NCBI GenBank assembly: GCA_964036045.1
Contig: OZ038383.1
Location: 110,767,188-110,831,187, forward strand
DNA length: 64,000 nucleotides
Reading direction: 5' to 3'
DNA from: Eutreptiella sp. 'Long Island Sound 2002'
Lineage: Eukaryota; Euglenozoa; Euglenophyceae; Eutreptiales; Eutreptiaceae
The notes under the pieces: generated by a model
Told to the model about the DNA's origin: nothing
What the model saw: the letters and a program-made list of their open reading frames with translations, nothing else
Databases searched by the model: none
In this document: positions 49,527 through 60,708 of the stretch, piece after piece
Position numbering within the stretch: the first letter of the stretch is position 1
Layout: the number at the start of each line of letters is the position of its first letter
Program-made: the position numbers and the translations under genes

Positions 49527-49858
49527 ACCAGTATTCCCGCGTTTCAAGTATTCCCTTGGTCTAAGTATTCCTGTGTTCGAAGTATTCCCGTGTTCTAAGT
49601 ATTCCCATGTTCCAAGTATTCCCTTGTTCCAAGTGTCCCTGTGTTGGAGGTATTAGCGTGCTCCAAGTATTCGTGTGTTCCTAGTATTCCCTTGTTCCAA
49701 ATATTCCCTTGGTCAGAGTATTCCCGTGTTCCAAGTATTCCCTTGTTTCATGTATTGCAGTGTTAGAAGTTTTCCCGTGTTCAAATCGTTCTTGTATGCC
49801 AAGTATTGCTGTGTTCTAAGTATTCATGTGTTCCAAAGTATTCGCTTGTGCCAAGTGC
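49527..49858 (+). repeat. 17-bp satellite, terminal forward block
   Basis: Forward 17-bp monomers, increasingly degenerate, ending at the boundary of the satellite domain. The flip at 49,527 creates an inverted-repeat junction with the preceding block. Confidence 0.9.
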
Positions 49859-50652
49859 CCATCAACTCAGGCTCCGTTCAGCGAAGGTCCGAACCGGAGG
49901 TCGGGTCGCAGTAAATATCCTTTTTTGTGTTTTTCATCCATTTTTGAATTCTCCATAAAATTCTGAGTATTTTGAGCATAGACACATAGGATCAAACAAA
50001 AAAAATTTCCCGTGCCGTCTGCCTAAAAAAAAAGATTCTCCGACGCCTCGGGCGCCCACAAAACCTATTCTTCCTCGCAACAAACTGACTACAAGACAAA
50101 GCCACTAGAATGTTTCCTCTTGAACATTACACTAAGGACCTGCCCGAAAAATGCGGGGAAAGAATGCGGAAAATGCGGGAAAATGCGGACCACATCCCCC
50201 CCCCCCCCCCCTGAAGCAACAACAATGCTTTTGCCTTGAGCTTGACTTTAAGCCAAGCGGTTGTAGAGGTTCTCTTATCAGTTCTTTCACGTGAAAATTA
50301 GCCACCATTTGTTGTGGATGCACATGTGGTTGACGGAAACCGGCTAAGAGGAAGGGCAGCATCAATTTCACATCCAGTTTACGAGGGCATGGCATTACAA
50401 AGGCACTAGCAAATATAGACTTTGCGAGCGGGAAGAATATGATATTAGGCCCACAGCAAGAGCAAGAGCAAAGTGATTGCCCTTGACATCGATTTCATTC
50501 CGGGAAAAGGCAAAGCCAGGTAGAACCTGTCAGATCTTTTGTGCCCTGCTTGCCTGTTGGGCTGAGGTCTTTTGGTTCCTGTGTTCACTTTGGCAATGCC
50601 TTGCAGTGCTACAAATGCATTCGTCTCACCTTTGAACACCCGGTCCCTAAGT
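49859..50652. other. low-copy DNA between satellite and hAT element
   Basis: No supported gene. It contains one copy of a short dispersed repeat (49,929-49,996), an A-rich tract, and a run of 18 C at about 50,195-50,212. Confidence 0.6.
49929..49996. repeat. short dispersed repeat, copy 1
   Basis: Shares TTTTCATCCATTNTTGANTT, TCTGAGTATTT and GTAGACACAT-like strings in the same order with 59,021-59,088. No termini are recognised. Confidence 0.65.
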
Positions 50653-52220
50653 CAGGGTTGGTACAATACAGTACGTGTAATGTATTGTATCGTTCCGATA
50701 CAGTACTGTAATGTAATGTATTGTATCTCAAACTTTTCTGACAAAGTAGTGTTTTAGTTTACAACCTGCAATGGTTTGCGAAAACAGTTTTTTGCATTTG
50801 TTTATGATGTTCAAGACAGGGTTGGGATTAACAAACGTTGCTTGTTTAGTTTTTTTTGAAAATTAAGGAACAAACGAACGAACGATGAAAATAAACAAAC
50901 ATCGTTTGTGAAATTTTTTCCTTGTTCATGTTGTTTTGGTTTGCTTCTAATGGTTTACTTGCTTCTATTGTGCCCCTTCCTAGTGCTTTTTCAAAAAAGT
51001 AGTAGTAGTACAATGTTTTCTGTGGACAAAATAATGTTTCTGATTTTTTTAAAAACCATTGTGCTTCTTTTGAAAAAAGAATAATTCAGATATTTTTGAA
51101 AACCATTGCGTTGGAGGTCAAGGCCCCAGGAATTCCAGCCTCACAAAGGCACCTGTCCCCAGGCTGACCACCGAATGGCCAAAAATGGCAAATGGCAAAA
51201 AGTGAGCAACCAGCAAAAAATAAAGCAAGCGCATGTATATGTACAGCTGCTGCAGCACACATAACAGGTCCCTGGCGTCACTTGAAGCCTCTGTGCAGAA
51301 GTGAAATTTTGAGATTCAAATGACATCACTGAGATGCAGCAGCAAACTGACTGAGTCCACCATAAAGGGTCATATAAAGGACAACGAAGGCTCACTCATA
51401 ACTGTCGAGACAACAGAAGCGAGCGCGACGAACACTCAAACGACACTCACAGCACGCGCCGACACTCAAATGACACTCACAGCACGCGCCGACACTCAAA
51501 TGACACTCACAGCACGCGCCGACACTCAAATGACACTCACAGCACGCGCCGACACTCAAATGACACTCACAGCACGCGCCGACACTCAAATGACACTCAC
51601 AGCACGCGCCGACACTCAAAGGACACTCACAGCACGCGCCGACATTCAAATAACACTCACAACACGCGCCGACACTCAAATGACACTCACAGCACGCGCC
51701 GACACTCAAATGACACTCACAGCATGCGCGAACACTCAAGTGACACTGACAGCACCTTCTTCCTTTTGTGCTCCTTCTTCGTCTTCTTTGTCTTCACTCC
51801 TCAGTCTTCTTCGCTGCTGCAGCTTCTCGATCTTCTTCTGTCTTCTTCTTAACGTCTCTTTGATCTCCTTCGCCTCTTCCGCTTCTTTCTTCTGTTCTTT
51901 CTCTCTTCATATTCTTCCCTCCTGTTCTTCTTCTCCTTCTTCTTCACTTGCTTCTTGTGTCGCCCTGCAAACGCAAGACAGGCAGAAAAATTCAACCACC
52001 AATGTTAATGAAACGAAATCCAAATTAAAATCATTGCAAATTCTATAAAGTACCTCACATTTGCACTGTTAATCCTTGGCCATGTTTGTTTGCTCAGCGG
52101 CGCCCGCGGCTGGCGCCAGATGCTAGCCTAGGAACAAGACGCGTACTGTATTGTATTCTCGCGATACAGTACGCGTATATATACGTTACGCGTATATATA
52201 CGCCGTCTTTTCCAACCCTG
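50653..52220. mobile_element. 1,568-bp hAT-like DNA transposon with 8-bp TSD
   Basis: The left end CAGGGTTGG (50,653) and right end CCAACCCTG (to 52,220) are perfect 9-bp terminal inverted repeats. They are flanked by the identical 8-bp sequence CCCTAAGT at 50,645-50,652 and 52,221-52,228. An 8-bp target duplication with CAGGG-type termini is the signature of the hAT superfamily. Subterminal ATACAATACAGTACG-like strings occur near both ends in inverted orientation, as expected for transposase-binding repeats. No transposase is seen, so it is probably non-autonomous. The interior carries a 30-bp minisatellite and a CT-rich stretch. A 242-codon open frame at 51,320-52,048 merely crosses these repeats. 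Confidence 0.88.
51427..51756 (+). repeat. 30-bp minisatellite inside the hAT-like element
   Basis: About eleven tandem 30-bp units (GACACTCACAGCACGCGCC followed by GACACTCAAAT). Since 30 is a multiple of three, it translates as a regular decapeptide: TLTARADTQM on the plus strand and CECHLSVGAC on the minus strand. Both strands are open over the array, and neither frame has a plausible start, domain or conserved flank, so coding is unproven. Confidence 0.92.
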
Positions 52221-52414
52221 CCCTAAGTGCTTTGTGCCACTGCCTCCTCTCCAAATGAATGTGTTCCAGGGGCGTTTTTTTTCAGCAATGTGGCAGTAAG
52301 ATGCTTCGGCAGCCCCTAGAAAGCTGGCCTTGAGAACTAGCACTTGAGGGCGCTGAAAAAGGAATTCAGCCCTTGGGCACAACTTCATCTTTGTGATGGT
52401 GCAGTTTTTGTGAA

Positions 52415-52849
52415 ATGAAAGGAAGCACTATTTTTGTACCAACGATTCGTACAAAAAAAAATGTCAAGGTCTTGGTGAGTTCCATTGGTTTGATCTGGCT
52501 TTTGGTAGTGGTGCTCAAGTGGCATGATTTTTCCACCAAGCAGCAAGCCTTGGGCTTCCAAAGGGACGGTTGGTGCTGTGGCTTTCAAAGGCTGCGCATC
52601 TCAAGCCAATTGGTTGAACAACGGGGTTCCTTTGCGGATGTTTCTATGAGCAGGCCATCGAAGCCTCATAGGCCAAGGGGAAATGTGTCATGGCCACGCG
52701 TCCATCCCAGGAAAGCTTGTCTAGGGCCGCAGACTAAACACGCCTTGGATCACTTGGTGCAGAACCAAATGTTTATGGACCACTTCGCCAAGCACTTCAA
52801 ACGAATTGTGCGCAAAACACCAATTCTAGTGCGGAGCCTAAGTCACTAG
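52415..52849 (+). CDS. unrecognised 144-codon open frame
   Basis: ATG-initiated frame just downstream of the hAT element with a hydrophobic stretch near residues 20-35 (VLVSSIGLIWLLVVVLKW) and a basic, histidine-rich C-terminal part (LDHLVQNQMFMDHFAKHFKR). No family is recognised. It could be one exon or chance; there is no neighbouring context to support expression. Confidence 0.2.
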   Translation: MKGSTIFVPTIRTKKNVKVLVSSIGLIWLLVVVLKWHDFSTKQQALGFQRDGWCCGFQRLRISSQLVEQRGSFADVSMSRPSKPHRPRGNVSWPRVHPRKACLGPQTKHALDHLVQNQMFMDHFAKHFKRIVRKTPILVRSLSH

Positions 52850-55800
52850 CAACTCCTAATTTGATCTGCAACCGAGCATTCATTGGCTATTTGTAGTGGG
52901 CGCACGTTTCGTGGCACAACCCGGTGCCATATTAGTTTCTATATTTAGCTCCACCTTCTCTTCAAGCACCCATTTCTTCTCACAAAGGTGCAGGTATAAA
53001 GGGGGGGGTACCTAATACAGCGCGCACGCGGCGTGGGGATTCGGCCATTTGGCCCGACCAAGCAGCTGTAGATTAACTAGTGGCTCGGGTGGAAGAGCTA
53101 TATTTTCCTCCGGCTATTTGGACAAGGGGAGGGAAAATTGACACCGCAGCATGGAGGCCCCAAATTATGGTGGTGGTGCTCCCAAGGGGCCATCTTATGT
53201 ATTGTCACCTTGACATGCAAACCCCCCCCAACACACATATACGCACACACCATTGGTGTAACAAAGAGGCGCCAACCGCTGAGTCACACTGACACACAAA
53301 CACCCACATCCCATGACAAAAATTTCTCATGGGTCCCGCACATAAAAAAAATAGACAAGTCTCGAGTTGGCCACAAGTGGCGCTTGTTAGATCAGCCTAC
53401 AGTGGCGAAAAAAGCGGCGATTGCGGGTCGACAGCGGTTAAACTAGCCTCACGTAGCTATAAAGCGGTGTGGACACGTGCAGATCGGCTAAAGTTAGACA
53501 AGCCTCAAATAGGCCAAAAGTAGCATGCGTACTCGCACATAGATACATGCGCACCAACACTCCAATGGACAACACACACTCTCTGTGTCTCTCACAGGTC
53601 CCTGCATACCAAGCCCATGTGCACAACACCCCCGCCCCCGCTGCATCGCAGACCCCCCGGGGGCCCCCGGTGTCCCCTGGTGTGTTTGCGTGCCCCGCAG
53701 CAATGCGCACGGAGGCGTCCGCAAGCCCCAGGTGCCTGCAGCCTACAGTATGTCCATGGGATGTGCCGGGGTGCCCTGAGCGCCCCAAGCAATGCCTAGC
53801 GGCCGCCTGTCTGTCGATGGGCACTGCATCCTCGGGCCTCAAGACCTTCCATCCCAATTAGCCGTGGCCACCAGCACACAGCTGCACTACAATCCCCCCC
53901 CCCCCACTCCCCAAAGGACTCCACTCCGGGGCGCTGCGGCCCAGTGCCAGCTACAAACCCCCTACAAACCCCCGGGAAGTACATCCCCAAGCGCCCGCGG
54001 ATCGTCAACATGGCCAAGGCAACCCTACAAGAGGCACGCCGGCTGAGTGGGTACACAACACTCTGCAAGGAAGCGATGATGGCGGCTGTGGCGGGCCGCA
54101 GCAGCAGTGCACTAAGAGGAGGAAAAATGTGACAAGAGAGCAGAGAGATGAGAAAAGCGGTGAGTGGACCCAGATGGAGGACAAGGACAGTGGTCAACGC
54201 ACTACAGCAGTAATGCTAGCTGCTCTGTGGCGTGCGCTGTGGATCTAGCGTTGGTTGGTGCAGCCCGTCATTGTCTGGTTCTGTGGGGCCACACCGCACA
54301 GACCCCCACACCGATATCCCCCTCCACTGCGCGCATACACTTGTTGAGGTGGCAGGCCCGCCATTGTGTGGGGTGGCTACCACAGCCAATGTCGGGGAAG
54401 CGACGTGCACCATGGGGTGGCCCCAGTGTTGGGACAGCGGGACCAAGAGGGGGAAGGATAGGGGTGCAAATGGGAATTGGAAGGGGCATGGGAGCCAAAA
54501 AAGGCAAAAGGCGAGAAAAAAGAGGCAGAAGGAAGCAAGAAAGGATGGGGGTGGGCAGTTGATGGGTAGGGGGCGATGCAAGGGTGATGCAGGGGCGATG
54601 CGAGGCCAATGCATGTGCGATGCAAGGGTGCCGCAGAGGCGATGTGTGGAGGACGCCGTGGGCCTAACCTTGGCAGCCACATGGATCAAGAGGTGACCTG
54701 AGGTGGAAAGGGGGGAGGGAGGGGGAGAGTATTGCGCCTGTGCCGTGTGACCAACGATTGCAAAGGACAAGGCTGGCTAGCCAGGACAAGGTACAGACAA
54801 GGAGGCAAACAAGCCAAGTGGCCGTGACCGTGACCCACAACAGAGAGGAAAGGAGGCGAGATGGGTGGCAGGGAGAAAGGGAGGCAACAGCGAAGGGGGT
54901 AGGAGGGGAGGGAGTACGCCCGCTGCCAAAGACAGGGGCAGAACGTGGAGAAGATGATGCACAGAGGGATCAAAGGGAAGGGGACAATGGGAATGGCGGC
55001 AGGCTAGGGGGTTGGGAACCCGGCGCTCCGTGAGTCGGCCCACCGCACTACCTCATGCACTGAGCTCCCCAAAGGAATTTCGGGCCATTGCACATGCACA
55101 CAAGAGGCAATCGGCACAAAAAGCGCAGAAAGAAGATGGCTCGTCAGTGGCCTAGAAGACCATAGGGCCCTTCTAGTCACAAACAGTGAGACGCAAAGAT
55201 GCCACCGGGTTGGACACGGACGTATGCAAAGCAGTGACAACGTAGCGGTACGCAGCAAATCACAACCATGCAGCGGCCACAACCCTTGTCTCTCAACTGA
55301 CCAATGAATTCACATACACAGAAAAAGCTGGTGCCCCCTCCCTCCACGGCTCAAGCCCTGACCGGAGGGAGGTAGTCGGATCTAGCAGTGGATTCAGGGA
55401 CGACCCCCCACCACCATGCGTAGCACTGCATGGAACTCCCTGTCTAGAGGGCAGAAGACACATCCATTTGCTCCTTTGGTGTGTATCTATGTTTGTGGTG
55501 GGGGGGGGGGTATAAGAAGGGGGGCATTTGAGGGGGGGGGGGGTTGACTGGGGCACCCCTCCTCCTAGGGTGTCCAACACACAAACGGAAAAATCTTTTT
55601 TTCCTGCCAAAGGGGAAACGTGGCTCGGAGGTAATACCGGGGAAGTTCGACTATTTTGCGGATGCGAATATTTTGCGCAAGGCAAAAGTAATTATAAATT
55701 AGCAAAAATTGGCATTTTGCCTGAGAAATTTGAAAAAATGTGGTTTTTTTGGCCATTAATTTTTGCACATATTGATTTTTCGCAAAGGGCGGGCTGAGAA

Positions 55801-56250
55801 TACAGTCAAATTTTGGCGCTTAATTTGGGCACCACTTTCGTTTTGCCCGTGTCACTTTTGCTAGTAGATTGTACTTGGCTGTTGTTATTTCGTGGTGCAC
55901 TGTGGATGCTTCGATGCCTGGTTTCATTGCTTGGTGGACTCTGAATGGTGCCTCCGCCATTCAATGGCCTCCTCGGAGGGAAGAGTAGGAAAGAAGATTT
56001 GCAAGGTGAACATGACTGCCATAATATGCATTACACAGGTGTGCAGGTGAGATGAGATGCATTGTGTTCATGAAGCAACGTGTACATAGCAAAGGACACA
56101 AGCGTACAATTATCTAATTTCACTCAAGTTTTGCGCAAATTTGCCTAAATCCACACAGTCAAGCCTTGCAATTACTTTATTTTTATGCGCATGCCGATTT
56201 TTGTCCTGACTTGATTAATTTGGCAAAATATTCGTATTTGCCCGGTAACA
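52850..56250. other. low-copy DNA without a supported gene
   Basis: Contains CA-rich stretches, G/C homopolymers (for example 55,498-55,550) and degenerate short repeats of a GCGATGCAAGGG-like unit near 54,580-54,650. Open frames between 53.4 and 55.1 kb overlap on both strands, contain no recognisable motif and probably reflect low stop-codon density. Confidence 0.5.
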
Positions 56251-56254
56251 ATAA

Positions 56255-56330
56255 CAAATCTGGGGTTCGAACCAAAGACCTTTTTTTTTTGGCAGTTGGC
56301 TGTCCTACCAACTAGTATCCTGCACATCTT
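56255..56330 (-). tRNA. degenerate tRNA-like sequence (possible SINE head)
   Basis: On the minus strand an A-box-like TAGTTGGTAGGA is followed about 40 nt later by a perfect B-box GGTTCGAACCC, the spacing of a tRNA. The anticodon stem is destroyed by a run of ten A and no 7-bp acceptor pairing is found, so this is a relic or a tRNA-derived element and not a working tRNA gene. Confidence 0.3.
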
Positions 56331-56467
56331 TGACAATTCATTGTGCAGGATTGCATAGAAAGGTTTGCTCAAAATTTTTTTCATAAACAAAAAGGGACAT
56401 GTCCTTTTTTCTGCGAAGCACATCGACTTGGTAATACAATGCAAGGGGCAGCATGCTCATTTAGCGA

Positions 56468-56566
56468 CATTCGGGTTCACTCAGGTTCATGTAGGTCCAT
56501 TCAGGGCCCATTTCAGTTCATTGAGGTTCACCCAGGTTCACTCAGGTTCATTCAGGCTCAGGTTAA
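56468..56566 (+). repeat. 10-bp minisatellite (TTCACTCAGG type)
   Basis: About nine degenerate copies of TTCA(C/T)TCAGG in tandem. No gene overlaps it convincingly. A long G run follows near 56,590. Confidence 0.75.
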
Positions 56567-56569
56567 GGT

Positions 56570-57950
56570 GGGGAAGAGTCGAGAGCAGGAGGGGGGGGGG
56601 GGGGGAAGGCGGTGCAAAGTGCAAAGCGCAAGGTCCTCCCAATGAAACGAGGACCCAAATTGACAACACACCGTTTACCGTGTTCAGTTACACATCAGAA
56701 GGGGAGGAGGTGTACGGCCCTTTCTACTACATCCCTAGGTGGGGGGGGGGGGGGGCTCTGCGTATTGGATTTGGGGCTCTGGGGGCCGAAGTGCAATGCA
56801 GTGTACGTCCACTGTGTGTATGGAGGGGCTGCAGTGCAGTTGGCGGGGCAGGGCCTGCAGTGGGTGCTCTGGAGTGGGGCTTCCTTGACCCCCAGTGGGG
56901 CAGACGGGAACCATGAAAACGGAGGTGAGCTGCTGAACATGGAATGGGAGGGGGGGGATGCGGAAATGTACAAGAGTAGAGTTGGAAGAGAGGCAGCGCA
57001 CACAAATAAGATAATATGTATTGGAAAGCAATATAGTGCGTGCCATAATGCGTGCACCACACACTAGTCATGCAAACAAAGCGCTAATTGACTGGGATTG
57101 AATGGGAACCTCGTGATCTCGGTTTTCATCTTGCTTGTTGTCAAAACCTGGTTTACCTTGAAGACTCCGACAGTATTGTGAAAGTGCCTCCCATCCATGG
57201 CGGTACTTCGTTAATTGTAAGTGAAACATGCATTGCCGGGCCGATGATTGAGACAAACGTGGGACCTGCCTTTCCAAAGTGTGTGCATTTTGCTCACCAA
57301 TCGCACGCAAAACAAATATGGGCATGACACACAGCAAATTTTGTCCAAGAACCACATGAAAAAAAACTCCACAGCTGAAATGAAATTAATGAAAGGAATG
57401 CCCCAACATGATATGGCACTACTTGTGCACAGTGGCTGTACAAAGACCTCATGCATGCGGCACTGGCCGGTCCCCCTCCTCATGCGAATTTGACGGGGCC
57501 TTGCATCTGGAAAGGCCCATCCCGGGGATCCCCATGGATAGTGTCCCGGGGTTGACCCCCATGCCTGGGGTCTGGGTGGATGATGTCATGCAGGGAGGCG
57601 TCAGGCAGATGTCAGGCAAGTGGAGCAGGCCGCTGGGGGCGTCTCTTTGGGTGCAGGTGGTGTGGCTCATGATGCGGCGAGAGCCTGAGGCGGGTATTGG
57701 GCCCGCTGAAACGTTGCAGCTTTGCAAACCCATGTGCACTTCCTGGAGCGCTTGTTCCGCCTTGGGAGGGGCGACACGTGTGTCGTCACTGGGTGGCAAC
57801 ACTCCCTTCTCTCTGGAAAATGCATGTGTTGCTCCCAATCAGTAGAGTTCGGAGTACGATGGTCCTATGGAACAAGGGGCCCATTGGAAAATGTACAACG
57901 TGTGGGGCACAACGGGGGGTTGATTTTGAATTAATGTGAAGGGTACGTGT
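56570..57950. other. no supported gene
   Basis: Low-copy sequence with G runs at 56,740-56,755. Open frames exist on both strands with no recognisable domain. A GT-AG exon structure could be hidden here but I cannot support one. Confidence 0.4.
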
Positions 57951-57954
57951 CGAT

Positions 57955-58440
57955 GTGATCTCCACATGGGAATGGCTGCTTCCCCAACAGCCTGTGCTGA
58001 AAGTTGACGTAACACCATCGGCTGTTCTTCAGCATTTAGACCAAGTATTAGACTGTTTGAGCCCACGGGGCCTAATCGCACACCTGCCCCTCGTACAGCC
58101 TTGTGGGCTTTGTTTTATTGCCGGGATACCTCACTACTGCTGCTCTGTCGCGCACAAGCCAACCCACGGCGATGTCATGTCAACGGCGCGTCAATTGTTT
58201 CACCAGCAATTCGGTACCCAATGGCTTTGCATTCCGAGACCAGAGTGTGGCCCGGAGATTGATCTCTTGGCACATCTCTCGGCCTTGCGGAGAGCACGCC
58301 ACGTGGAATATTTCCTGGGGCCAGTGTGGCATTGGTGCCGCCGTGGGAAGGGGGGGGGACAAGGGGCCATTGAGACCACCCAGGGTCTGTGTGCAAGTGC
58401 TGATGTCGTGGCGATGTTCATCTTTCTCTTTTTCTGGAAG
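57955..58440 (+). CDS. possible exon of an unrecognised protein
   Basis: Open frame without an initial ATG, protein-like in composition (VTPSAVLQHLDQVLDCLSPR, LFHQQFGTQWLCIPRPECGP), with several cysteines and histidines. The downstream part runs into a G-rich dispersed repeat near 58.45 kb and is unlikely to be coding. No family is recognised; it may be an internal exon. Confidence 0.22.
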
Positions 58441-58454
58441 ATGCATCCAGGGGG

Positions 58455-58575
58455 AGGGGGGGTAGAAAAAAATTCCTGGTACCGGCGCACAGCTTTGTTT
58501 TCGGGGGGTACCCCTGGAGGAGGGGGAGGGGGGGTACGAAAAAAATTCACGTTTTTCCGGACCCCAAAACCTGAA
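58455..58575 (+). repeat. G-rich dispersed repeat, copy 1
   Basis: Shares the order GAAAAAAATTCCT, TTTTCGGGGGGTACCCC, GGAGGAGGGGG, then a GTACGAAAAAAATTC-like string with 59,170-59,292. Read backwards both copies translate as a similar NFFxxPPPPPPGVPPE string, a by-product of the repeat. Confidence 0.7.
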
Positions 58576-58900
58576 ATTTCCTCAACTCTACCCCAACTCT
58601 GTGGATTTGGAAGGTGCAAGGAGAATATTTTTCAAGGCAACCATTGATGTTTCAGCTCATGTGGGTGGTATTTGTGTTTCAAGGCACAAAGACCCCCGGT
58701 CTATTCCGGCTGCAGTGCAACACTCACCCTGGCCTCTTATCGGCAGGCGTAAAGTGGGCAGAAATGCTACATAACCCCTCAGGGCCCTGCATTCTCGGGG
58801 CTCCACAACAAAGGGGACAAAATCAAAGCACAAAAAGCAACAAAATCCAAAAATAAAAAATTTCCATTGTGGCCCACATCCTACTTGTAAACACGTAGTT

Positions 58901-58980
58901 TGCCGGAGCCAGGAATTGACCCACAGACCTTCATATGGTAGAGGCACTGCTTACCCACTGGGGTATGGGCCATCTCCGAC
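58901..58980 (-). tRNA. tRNA-like sequence with paired acceptor ends
   Basis: On the minus strand the first seven bases GTCGGAG pair with the last seven CTCCGGC (one G-T pair), followed by discriminator A, for a tRNA-like length of about 79 nt plus A. AGTGGGTAAGC resembles a D-loop and GGGTCAATTCC a B-box with one deviation. The anticodon arm (CCTCT...GAAGG) is mispaired and the D and T stems are poor, so this is a pseudogene or tRNA-derived repeat. An anticodon CAT is conceivable but not secure. Confidence 0.4.
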
Positions 58981-59020
58981 GGATGTCTCCACAGGGATGG
59001 TATTGATATTTGGTCCAACA

Positions 59021-59088
59021 TGGTTTTCATCCATTATTGACTTCTCCTGAAAAATCTGAGTATTTGGAGTGTAGACACATTGGGTGAA
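59021..59088. repeat. short dispersed repeat, copy 2
   Basis: Partner of 49,929-49,996 in the same orientation, located next to the tRNA-like sequence at 58,901-58,980. Confidence 0.65.
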
Positions 59089-59169
59089 AACCCATTATTT
59101 CACCCTCTGCCAGACAAATTTTCCTTATGGTGCACAATGTAGCGAAGTGAAGGTTACATGCAAATCCTC

Positions 59170-59292
59170 CTTGCGAAAAAAAATTCCTACAGGGGGTGCT
59201 AGTTTTTTTTTCGGGGGGTACCCCCGGAGGAGGGGGGGGGGGTTCGTAAAAAAAATTCGCGCATTTTTTTTCCACACCCCCCCAGGATGCTT
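59170..59292 (+). repeat. G-rich dispersed repeat, copy 2
   Basis: Second copy of the element at 58,455-58,575, about 715 bp downstream in direct orientation, with longer homopolymer runs. Confidence 0.7.
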
Positions 59293-60708
59293 CATTCGTC
59301 TGGTGCCCAGTGTTGTCCACAGTCACTTGTCATTGCCGCATACAAATTTGCTGCATGAAATGTTGCTGCACTCAAGCGTTTGGTTTGGAAAAGGGCACGC
59401 TGTGAGAGGGACAGGGAGGGGGGCCGGGTCACGCAGGAGAGGCCTGCCACGATGAAGAAAAGTCGCAACATCCGCTTGCAGCAACCGTTGTCCTGAGCAT
59501 CAAATCCTGTTCACTGCTGAGGGCACCCCATTGTTTGCAAGGCCTCAGCAATCGCTTCAAAACACCATGTTCTGGAAAGTCGCATGGGCGTGAGCCTAGG
59601 GACAGTTATGAAAGCACGCCCCAATGAGGCCCCTGCCATTGCAGACAACAACGGCTGAACGGTGCAGTGCACATTCTGTGGGGCTCGCTCACCCCCCGCC
59701 CCAAACGTGCTGCCAATGCCTCATTTGAAAGCCCCTTTCATGCAGATTTCACAAAGTATACCACCGCCCCCCTTCCACTTTGAAGAGCGATATTTTTTCA
59801 TATCCAAAGGAGTCACGCAAAACAAAATCAAAAAAATGCTGTTTTGCTCCGCATTGGTACTTTCTGAAAGATGCCGAGAGTCGAACATCTTTCCCCCAGA
59901 GCCATTCGTGTCCCTTTCTTTCAACTGACTGCTGCAAATCACAGCGCATTTCTTGTGTGATCGTGCGCAGCCTTGGGTCAGTGTAGGGGGCACTTGCATT
60001 GGCATAAGCAAGTCGCTCAAATGTCTGAAACTTCTGTCCAACAGCGTGAAGTGATGAAGCTTGTGTTCCCCATTCTTGGTATTGTCGTAGGCCAAGCCCC
60101 AGGCGAGCCCCGGCAGACTTTGTTGGCAGGGGCTGAAGAAACCCCCCCCCCCTCAAAATGGCCTTTGAAGCCTGTGCAGTGCGGTGCTTCTGTATTTACA
60201 GGGCGTTCAGGTCTTGCTGGCGAGAGTCCTGAATGCACGACGGAAGGCTCTTCAAGTGCCCGAAAGGCATGACCAACTCAGCTATTTGCATCCCTTTAGC
60301 TTCCCATCCCACATCCTGCGAGCCACAGGCTGACAGGCAGAGGCCCTGCATTGGTGGGGTAGTAGGTGGGGCGGGCTCACAAATAACAATATGTGCGGGC
60401 TGTATGTTTACCACGTGGAGGGTAAGAATATGCAGTAGCACTGCCTGCGGACAGGGGGTTTGGTGTGGGAAGGGAGGGGGTCAACCCTGGTCTCATACTG
60501 AGCACCAGACCAGCATGATTCACGTGACCTGCATGGCACGAAAAATCCCGGGAGGTTGCCTTTGCCATGCACAATGTGCAGACATAACCAACAGCCCACA
60601 AAAGGCCTGGAGCCCTGGTTCCAACGGGTGGCACTCATGTTGTCCGCTTTGCAGCCAAGGGTCTTGTCTGCACCAACGTCCAATACGCAGAGCAACGGGC
60701 GACGCACC
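59293..60708. other. no supported gene
   Basis: Low-copy DNA; open frames on both strands lack recognisable motifs. A small 8-bp-stem hairpin (GAAAGATG...CATCTTTC) lies near 59,867-59,894. Confidence 0.4.

Noticed and set aside
1-49858. CRISPR array
   Set aside because: Repeats are 16-17 bp with no spacers and occur in a eukaryotic context; they are satellites.
53438-53861. Overlapping 130-140-codon frames on both strands
   Set aside because: Both strands are equally open, composition is proline/alanine-rich, and no domain or splice context supports either.
59860-59950. Third tRNA-like sequence with a GTTCGACTC B-box on the minus strand
   Set aside because: The motif sits in a simple 8-bp-stem hairpin; no acceptor, D or anticodon arms could be formed.
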